Positions 57,963 through 64,000 of a stretch of DNA of 64,000 nt are shown in pieces. Source of the DNA: Sedimenticola selenatireducens (lineage in GTDB: Bacteria; Pseudomonadota; Gammaproteobacteria; Chromatiales; Chromatiaceae); NCBI RefSeq assembly GCF_007625115.1, contig NZ_VMNH01000022.1, positions 1 through 64,000 on the forward strand, given 5' to 3'. Below the pieces are notes generated by a model. It did not search any database and was not told the DNA's origin. It worked only from the letters and a program-made list of their open reading frames with translations. Position numbers and translations under genes: made by a program. Each line of letters begins with the position of its first letter. Position 1 is the stretch's first letter.

Positions 57963-58673
57963 ATGAACTTTGAATTTGAACCTATCGGCATCATCCACTC
58001 TCCCTACAAGGAGAAGTTCGGTATACCGCGTCAGCCAGGTTTGATAAAGGAGGCGCGGGCTGAGCTGGTGTTGTCTGCGCCTTATAATCGGTCAGAGGCG
58101 GTGGTGGGTCTGGAGGGTTACTCCCATGTTTGGATTCAATTTGTCTTTCATCAGGCGATACGCAGCGAATGGCAGCCCATGGTGCGTCCACCCCGGTTGG
58201 GCGGTAACAAGCGGGTCGGTGTGTTTGCCAGCCGCTCTCCCTTTCGGCCCAATCCGATTGGTCTGTCGGTTGTGAAGCTGGAAGGGGTACGGTGTGAGAA
58301 TGGCGAGGTGATTCTTGATCTCTCAGGCGTTGATCTACTGGATGGCACGCCAGTAATCGACATTAAACCCTATGTCGTCTATGTCGATAGCATCCCGGAT
58401 GCCTGTTCCGGTTTTGCGCCGGTCGCACCAGAGGTTCGGTTTAAAGTCCTGTTTTCTGAATTGGCTCAGCAGCAAATCAATTCAAGAGAGAGGCCGATGG
58501 AGCTTGTCGCCTTTATCACGCGCTTACTGGAAACCGACCCACGACCGGCCTATTCGGGAGAGTCGTTGCCCGGACGTGTTTATGGTATCCGCCTGTATGA
58601 TTTTGATTTGCGCTGGGAGGTCACTGGGGATGCGATTAATGTGATCGAACTAACCACTGTAGAAGCCAACTAG
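57963..58673 (+). CDS. trmO: tRNA (t6A37-N6)-methyltransferase TrmO
   Basis: Methylates N6-threonylcarbamoyladenosine at position 37 of tRNA-Thr using SAM. The 236 residues match the TsaA/TrmO family: IGIIHSPYKEKFGIPRQPG at the N-terminus, VWIQFVFH, the core block GVFASRSPFRPNPIGLSVV, and DLLDGTPVIDIKPYVVYVD, with a C-terminal domain as in the E. coli enzyme. The ATG follows a GGTGAATGGG stretch. The last four bases overlap the stop of the convergent DUF692 gene. Confidence 0.94.
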   Translation: MNFEFEPIGIIHSPYKEKFGIPRQPGLIKEARAELVLSAPYNRSEAVVGLEGYSHVWIQFVFHQAIRSEWQPMVRPPRLGGNKRVGVFASRSPFRPNPIGLSVVKLEGVRCENGEVILDLSGVDLLDGTPVIDIKPYVVYVDSIPDACSGFAPVAPEVRFKVLFSELAQQQINSRERPMELVAFITRLLETDPRPAYSGESLPGRVYGIRLYDFDLRWEVTGDAINVIELTTVEAN

Positions 58674-59506
58674 TTTTTATTCAGGTGATGCTCCGTGGCT
58701 TTGCGTATCTTTTTGATATCGCAGAGTATCCCTTCCAGGGTAGGTATTGTGTCTTCACGTTCAATCATGGTGGTGACGAGGCCGAATCTATCCAGGACTT
58801 CCGTATAGAGTTGCCAGATTGGGCCAGTAATGTTGGGGATGTTGTCGCCCCCATTCTCTGCGTTTGCCTCAAAGGTGATGTCGGGGAGATGAACTTGTTG
58901 TACCCGACCTGCAGGTATCTGGTTGATATAATCGATGGCACTGAATCCCTGATTTATGCTGCTGGCAAGTAAGTTTCCGATATCAATCAGTATCAGGGAG
59001 TCAGAGCGATCAGCCACCTCGCGGATAAATTCAACTTCCGGCATTTCTTGGGTACTCTTCTGCTCAATAGGGACATTTTCTAGCAATATCTGTCTGCCAA
59101 GAAAATCCTGAACTTGGTGGATTCTAGAGACCACATGTTCCAGGGTATCCTCTGAATAGGGCAGTGGGAGTAGTTGTCCCTGAACATCATCGGCGCCTTT
59201 CCAGCAAAGATGGTCCGAGATCCAGGCGGGGTTAATTCTATCGACTAGCTTTTTCACTTGATCAAGATACGACTGATCAAGTGGCCAAGGGCTTCCTATC
59301 GCCAGTGAGATGCCATGCATCACAATAGGATAGCTTGATCTGATCTGCTCAAGCTGATTCAGTGCTTCTTCGCTGGCGCCCAGAAAGTTCTCGGTGATAA
59401 TTTCAATCCAGTCCAGTTCGGGCTTGTCATTGAGAATACTGTGGAGATAATCGGCGCGAAGGCGTAGTCCAAATCCGAGAGTAGGGAGGGCGATGTTCTG
59501 ATTCAT
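58670..59506 (-). CDS. Lone DUF692 / MNIO-family (MbnB-like) protein, divergent
   Basis: A 278-residue TIM-barrel protein of the DUF692 family, several members of which are multinuclear non-heme iron oxidases that modify cysteines of ribosomal peptides (MbnB, TglH). Candidate metal residues are kept: His64 in VMHGISL, His99 in SDHLCW, Glu143 in LLENV, Asp175/Asn178 in LIDIGN, His206 in QVHLPDI and the Glu in MIERED. The usual HLAGH and D-H-D blocks are altered (HLPDI; NGGDN), and LLDVNN is LIDIGN. No precursor peptide, DUF2063/MbnC-like partner or transporter lies next to it. Function is open; an iron-dependent oxidase or an altered relative are both possible. Confidence 0.8.
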   Translation of the reverse strand: MNQNIALPTLGFGLRLRADYLHSILNDKPELDWIEIITENFLGASEEALNQLEQIRSSYPIVMHGISLAIGSPWPLDQSYLDQVKKLVDRINPAWISDHLCWKGADDVQGQLLPLPYSEDTLEHVVSRIHQVQDFLGRQILLENVPIEQKSTQEMPEVEFIREVADRSDSLILIDIGNLLASSINQGFSAIDYINQIPAGRVQQVHLPDITFEANAENGGDNIPNITGPIWQLYTEVLDRFGLVTTMIEREDTIPTLEGILCDIKKIRKATEHHLNKN

Positions 59507-59700
59507 TGGATTCCTGCATCTTATGCCGAGGTAATACCAATCAGACCATACCCTGCTTATCCTTTATTCAGCAAGGGTTGATTGATCCATGGTTTCATTT
59601 CAAATCCATTAGCGTATTCTTGAAAACTTATGAGCTGAACCCATCTTTTATCAGTAATAGCCTTATTTAGGTTTATCTATCGCATTTTATGGAGGAAGAG

Positions 59701-60126
59701 ATGGTGCATGTTGTATGTTCCCATTGCAAAGTGGTGAATCGTGTTCCTGATGCCAAGCTGGGGGATCAGCCCCGTTGTGGTCGCTGTCAGCGCGCCCTGT
59801 TTACTGCAGTGCCCTTATCACTTGATCAAGATGATTTTGATCGGTTTGTGAATAAAAGTGAAATCCCCCTGCTGGTTGATTTCTGGGCGCCCTGGTGTGG
59901 ACCCTGTAGGATGATGGCGCCCGCTTTTGAGCAGGCCTCCAGCCTGCTTGAGCCCAGAGTGCAGCTGATCAAGATAAATACCGAAGAGCAGCAGTCGGTT
60001 GCTGCAAAATATGGGATAAGAAGCATTCCAACGCTGATCCTGTTCAAGGCGGGAGCAGAGGTTGCCAGGGTTTCGGGGGCGATGGATTCAAAGGGTCTTG
60101 TGGCATGGACCGAACAAAACCTGTGA
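59701..60126 (+). CDS. trxC: Thioredoxin 2 (TrxC)
   Basis: A cytoplasmic disulfide reductase of the TrxC type. The 141 residues have an N-terminal zinc-binding module (CSHC and CGRC, residues about 6-32) and a thioredoxin domain with the active site WCGPC and the cis-proline segment SIPTLILF. The ATG at 59701 (preceded by GGAGGAAGAG) is preferred to one four codons upstream, because it gives the family start MVHVVCSHC. It lies upstream of carA with an apparent promoter between. Confidence 0.95.
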   Translation: MVHVVCSHCKVVNRVPDAKLGDQPRCGRCQRALFTAVPLSLDQDDFDRFVNKSEIPLLVDFWAPWCGPCRMMAPAFEQASSLLEPRVQLIKINTEEQQSVAAKYGIRSIPTLILFKAGAEVARVSGAMDSKGLVAWTEQNL

Positions 60127-60144
60127 TTTTTGCCCGGAGTTGCA

Positions 60145-60174
60145 TGGACATACCTACTCCGATTCAAGTAGAAT
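60145..60174 (+). promoter_or_regulatory. Sigma70-type promoter of carAB
   Basis: A -35 TGGACA (60145-60150) and -10 TAGAAT (60169-60174), each one base from consensus, are 18 bp apart. The resulting leader of about 110 bases before carA could hold pyrimidine- or arginine-responsive signals, but none was recognised. Confidence 0.55.
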
Positions 60175-60291
60175 CCCCCCGGTTAGCGGTTATGCTGTTC
60201 TGTGTGGTCGCTCCCGGAAAATACATTGATTCTTAGCGGGATGGCTCCCTAGAGACTGTCCCGTTTGGCATGCCTGAAGGGGACTGGTTTC

Positions 60292-61434
60292 TTGAGTAAG
60301 CCCGCACTATTGGTCTTGGAGGATGGTACCGTCTTCCGTGGTGATTCCATCGGCGCTGATGGACAAACCATCGGCGAGGTGGTTTTCAATACCGCTATCA
60401 CTGGATATCAGGAGATTCTGACAGATCCATCTTATTGTCAGCAGATCGTTACCCTGACTTACCCACACATCGGCAATACAGGCACCAATGATGAGGATGA
60501 GGAGTCCGACTCGATTTATGCAGCGGGCCTGATCATTCGTGATTTACCTTTGTTATCCAGCAGTTGGCGCAGCCAGCGACCCCTTGACCAATATCTGCGT
60601 GACAACAATGTGGTAGCCATCGCTGGTATTGATACCCGCAAGCTGACGCGGATATTGCGCGAAAAGGGCGCGCAGTCTGGGTGCATTATTGCTGGGGACC
60701 ATATGGACGAGGCCACTGCACTTACGGCTGCCAAGTCTTTCCCGGGTCTTAAAGGGATGGATCTGGCCAAAGTAGTGACCACGGAAAACAGCTACTCCTG
60801 GACAAAGGGCACTTGGACGCTGGAAGGTGGCCTGCCCGAATCTCCTCAGGATATCGAAGAGAGTCTGCCGACCCATGTGGTGGCCTACGATTTTGGCATC
60901 AAGCGCAATATACTGCGTATGCTGGTGGATCGTGGCTGTCGTGTCACTGTTGTACCCGCGCAGACGCCCGCCAGCACCGTGCTGGAGATGAAGCCCGATG
61001 GCGTTTTTCTCTCTAATGGACCTGGAGATCCAGAGCCTTGTGATTATGCCATTGACGCCATCAAGTCCATTGTAGAGGCCGATGTGCCGGTATTTGGTAT
61101 CTGTCTCGGGCATCAGTTACTGGCACTGGCGAGCGGCGCCAAGACGGTCAAGATGAAATTCGGTCACCATGGGGCCAACCATCCAGTGCAAAGCCTGGAA
61201 GACAAGCTGGTGATGATATCGAGCCAGAATCATGGCTTTGCCGTGGATGAGCAGAGTTTGCCGGAAAACCTGGCGCCCACCTATCGCTCGCTATTCGATG
61301 ATTCCCTGCAGGGGATCCATCGAACGGATAAACCGGCCTTTGGATTTCAGGGACATCCGGAAGCGAGTCCTGGCCCACATGATGTGGCCCCGGTTTTTGA
61401 TCATTTTATCGAGTTAATGCAAGCCGCGGGATGA
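60292..61434 (+). CDS. carA: Carbamoyl-phosphate synthase small (glutaminase) subunit
   Basis: Hydrolyses glutamine and passes ammonia through a tunnel to CarB for carbamoyl phosphate, the precursor of arginine and pyrimidines. The 380 residues match CarA: N-terminal [19 protein letters not shown], class I amidotransferase with the catalytic Cys in [15 protein letters not shown] and the [11 protein letters not shown] His/Glu block. The likely start is a TTG at 60292, which gives the conserved N-terminus and has AAGGGGA before it. The frame is open upstream to another TTG at 60265. Confidence 0.96.
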   Translation: MSKPALLVLEDGTVFRGDSIGADGQTIGEVVFNTAITGYQEILTDPSYCQQIVTLTYPHIGNTGTNDEDEESDSIYAAGLIIRDLPLLSSSWRSQRPLDQYLRDNNVVAIAGIDTRKLTRILREKGAQSGCIIAGDHMDEATALTAAKSFPGLKGMDLAKVVTTENSYSWTKGTWTLEGGLPESPQDIEESLPTHVVAYDFGIKRNILRMLVDRGCRVTVVPAQTPASTVLEMKPDGVFLSNGPGDPEPCDYAIDAIKSIVEADVPVFGICLGHQLLALASGAKTVKMKFGHHGANHPVQSLEDKLVMISSQNHGFAVDEQSLPENLAPTYRSLFDDSLQGIHRTDKPAFGFQGHPEASPGPHDVAPVFDHFIELMQAAG

Positions 61435-61490
61435 TGCGGGTTCAACGACAATTGAAGACAAGCCATTTACTGCGGATTTAGAAGCAACCC

Positions 61491-64000
61491 ATGCCAAAAA
61501 GAACAGACATTGAAAGTGTACTGATAATCGGTGCTGGACCCATTGTGATCGGTCAGGCCTGCGAGTTCGATTACTCCGGAGCCCAGGCCTGTAAGGCGCT
61601 ACGAGAAGAGGGATACCGCGTTATCCTGGTCAACTCGAATCCGGCGACTATCATGACCGACCCGGACAGTGCAGACGCTGTCTATATCGAGCCTATCACC
61701 TGGCGTACTGTGGCGCGGATTATCGAAAAAGAGCGCCCCGATGTGTTGCTGCCTACCATGGGCGGACAGACGGCACTTAACTGTGCCCTGGATCTGGTGC
61801 GCGAAGGTGTACTGGAAAAATACGGTGTTGAGATGGTCGGCGCTTCACGTGAAGCGATCGATAAGGCAGAAGACCGGGATCTGTTCCGTCAGGCGATGCT
61901 GAAGATTGGTCTGGATATGCCCAAGGCGGCCGTCGCACACAGTATGGAAGAGGCGTTGCAGGTGCAGGCCCAGATCGGATTCCCCACCATCATTCGACCT
62001 TCATTCACAATGGGTGGCTCAGGTGGCGGTATCGCCTACAACCGGGAAGAGTTCGTTGAGATCTGTGAGCGTGGGCTTGATCTTTCACCAACCCGTGAAC
62101 TACTCATTGAGGAGTCAGCGCTAGGCTGGAAAGAGTATGAGATGGAGGTGGTACGCGACCACAAGGACAACTGCATCATTATCTGCTCCATTGAGAATCT
62201 GGATCCGATGGGCGTGCACACCGGTGATTCAATCACCGTGGCCCCGGCCCAGACCCTGACTGACAAAGAGTATCAGATCATGCGTAACGCCTCATTGGCG
62301 GTGTTGCGTGAGATTGGTGTGGATACTGGCGGCTCCAACGTGCAGTTTGCCATCAACCCGGATGATGGCCGCATGATTATCATCGAGATGAATCCACGGG
62401 TCTCTCGTTCATCGGCCCTGGCATCCAAGGCGACCGGTTTTCCAATTGCCAAGATCGCTGCCAAGCTGGCCGTGGGCTTTACGCTGGATGAGTTGCGCAA
62501 TGAGATCACAGGGGGTGCCACACCGGCGTCTTTTGAACCGACGATCGATTATGTGGTCACCAAGATTCCCCGGTTTGCATTCGAAAAGTTCCCTACGGCG
62601 CCTGACCGCCTGACTACCCAGATGAAATCGGTGGGTGAGGTGATGGCGATAGGGCGCACCTTCCAGGAGTCTTTGCAGAAGGCGTTGCGCGGCTTGGAAA
62701 CGGGCAAGAGTGGTCTGGATGAGATCGTTGATCTCGAGTCCGAAGATCTCAAGACCATTATGCGTCATGAATTGCGTGAGCCGGGGGCTGAGCGGATCTG
62801 GTATGTGGCAGATGCATTCCGGTCGGGCATGTCTCTGGACGAGGTGTTTGAATTAACCAAGATTGATCGCTGGTTCCTGGTACAGATTGAGGAGTTGGTA
62901 ACAATTGAAGGCGATATTCGGCAGGGAGGTCTAGCGGCGCTGAGTGCTGACCGCATGCGTTATCTGAAACGTAAAGGGTTCTCTGATGAGCGGTTGGCCG
63001 ATTTGGTCAGTGTCAAGCAGGATGTGATCCGTGAAACTCGCTGGAAAGCCGGTGTAAGACCGGTGTTTAAACGTGTTGATACCTGCGCGGCTGAGTTTTC
63101 CACCAGTACGGCCTATATGTACTCCACCTACGAGGAGGAGTGTGAGGCAGCCCCGACGGATAACAAGAAGATTATGGTGTTAGGCGGTGGTCCAAACCGC
63201 ATTGGCCAGGGTATCGAGTTCGATTACTGCTGTGTCCATGCCGCCTTTGCTATGCGTGAAGATGGCTATGAGACCATTATGGTCAATTGTAATCCAGAAA
63301 CGGTATCCACAGATTATGACACCTCTGACCGCCTCTACTTTGAACCTTTGACCTTGGAAGATGTGCTCGAGGTGATCGAGGTTGAAAAACCAATGGGCGT
63401 GATTGTTCAGTACGGTGGTCAGACCCCACTGAAGCTGGCACGTGCCCTTGAAGCTGCAGGTGCGCCTATTATTGGCACCTCTCCGGATTCCATTGACCTG
63501 GCTGAGGATCGCGAACGCTTCCAGAAGCTGGTTGAAAAACTGGGTCTGAAGCAGCCACCAAACCGAACGGCTACAGAAGCTGAGCAAGCGGTTTTGCTGG
63601 CGGAAGAGGTGGGGTATCCGTTGGTTGTTCGCCCGTCCTATGTATTAGGTGGTCGTGCGATGGAGATTGTGCATGATGAGGACGACCTGCGTCGCTATAT
63701 GCGTGAGGCGGTAAGTGTTTCAAATGATTCGCCGGTGTTGCTGGATCGTTTCCTCAATGATGCGATTGAGGTGGATATCGACGCCATCTGTGACGGTACT
63801 GACGTGGTCATTGGCGGCATCATGGAGCATATCGAGGAGGCTGGCGTCCATTCCGGTGACTCGGCCTGTTCACTCCCGCCCTATACCTTGTCGGCCGCCA
63901 TTCAGGATCGTATGCGTGAGCAGATTCGCAGTCTGGCGTTGGAACTGAAAGTGGTGGGGTTGATGAATACCCAGTTTGCCATCAAAGATAACGAGATCTA
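61491..64000 (+). CDS. carB: Carbamoyl-phosphate synthase large subunit, 5' part
   Basis: Starts at the ATG at 61491 and runs off the window end in frame, with 836 complete codons and no stop. Seen: the N-terminal [21 protein letters not shown], first ATP-grasp domain ([15 protein letters not shown]), the oligomerisation region, and the second half starting [20 protein letters not shown] with its ATP-grasp lid [15 protein letters not shown]. The remaining roughly 240 codons (rest of the second synthetase and the allosteric domain) are outside the window. It lies 56 nt after carA. Confidence 0.97.
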   Translation, partial: MPKRTDIESVLIIGAGPIVIGQACEFDYSGAQACKALREEGYRVILVNSNPATIMTDPDSADAVYIEPITWRTVARIIEKERPDVLLPTMGGQTALNCALDLVREGVLEKYGVEMVGASREAIDKAEDRDLFRQAMLKIGLDMPKAAVAHSMEEALQVQAQIGFPTIIRPSFTMGGSGGGIAYNREEFVEICERGLDLSPTRELLIEESALGWKEYEMEVVRDHKDNCIIICSIENLDPMGVHTGDSITVAPAQTLTDKEYQIMRNASLAVLREIGVDTGGSNVQFAINPDDGRMIIIEMNPRVSRSSALASKATGFPIAKIAAKLAVGFTLDELRNEITGGATPASFEPTIDYVVTKIPRFAFEKFPTAPDRLTTQMKSVGEVMAIGRTFQESLQKALRGLETGKSGLDEIVDLESEDLKTIMRHELREPGAERIWYVADAFRSGMSLDEVFELTKIDRWFLVQIEELVTIEGDIRQGGLAALSADRMRYLKRKGFSDERLADLVSVKQDVIRETRWKAGVRPVFKRVDTCAAEFSTSTAYMYSTYEEECEAAPTDNKKIMVLGGGPNRIGQGIEFDYCCVHAAFAMREDGYETIMVNCNPETVSTDYDTSDRLYFEPLTLEDVLEVIEVEKPMGVIVQYGGQTPLKLARALEAAGAPIIGTSPDSIDLAEDRERFQKLVEKLGLKQPPNRTATEAEQAVLLAEEVGYPLVVRPSYVLGGRAMEIVHDEDDLRRYMREAVSVSNDSPVLLDRFLNDAIEVDIDAICDGTDVVIGGIMEHIEEAGVHSGDSACSLPPYTLSAAIQDRMREQIRSLALELKVVGLMNTQFAIKDNEI

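Overview
The window is a 64 kb stretch of a gammaproteobacterial chromosome. The gene order relA-ndk-rlmN-pilF-rodZ-hisS-yfgM-bamB-der, followed by xseA/guaB-guaA, tadA/mltF and carA-carB, is typical of Gammaproteobacteria. An octaheme tetrathionate-reductase-like cytochrome, a TDT/SLAC1-type anion transporter and a PEP-CTERM protein suggest an environmental, possibly sulfur-cycling relative of the Chromatiales. That assignment is an inference; no rRNA gene is present.

Layout. 1-6.5 kb: the C-terminal part of a giant repeat adhesin with a von Willebrand A domain, and a TolC-family outer-membrane protein with an unusual C-terminal extension (type I secretion). 6.8-17.4 kb: a conserved housekeeping block on the plus strand (stringent response, nucleotide kinase, rRNA/tRNA modification, type IV pilus and cell-shape factors, His-tRNA synthetase, outer-membrane assembly, ribosome GTPase). 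17.4-23.4 kb: a Bcr/CflA exporter and xseA on the minus strand, then guaB and guaA on the plus strand, with a good sigma70 promoter before guaB.

23.4-46.7 kb is accessory DNA lying between guaA and tadA, which are neighbours in many gammaproteobacteria. It has broken genes at its seams: a Fic gene with a stop and a frameshift, a DUF6880-like gene cut off by an RND operon, and a cut-off small membrane protein. It carries three RND efflux pairs with no outer-membrane partner (one behind a TetR regulator with an operator-like palindrome), an octaheme cytochrome c/cytochrome b pair with a possible 21-residue membrane peptide upstream, a compact operon of TDT transporter, DUF6858-like protein, NifX-like protein and membrane-anchored protein, and an AAA/DUF4143 ATPase.

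46.8-64 kb: tadA and mltF converge, followed by tRNA-Ser(CGA). Directly downstream of the tRNA lies a complete type I Wadjet anti-plasmid system, jetABCD. Its last gene is followed by a minus-strand PEP-CTERM gene and then by a second, decayed copy of jetD, so the PEP-CTERM gene is flanked by direct repeats of jetD. The window ends with trmO, a lone divergent DUF692/MNIO protein, trxC, carA and the first three quarters of carB.

No rRNA, CRISPR array, transposase or integrase was seen.
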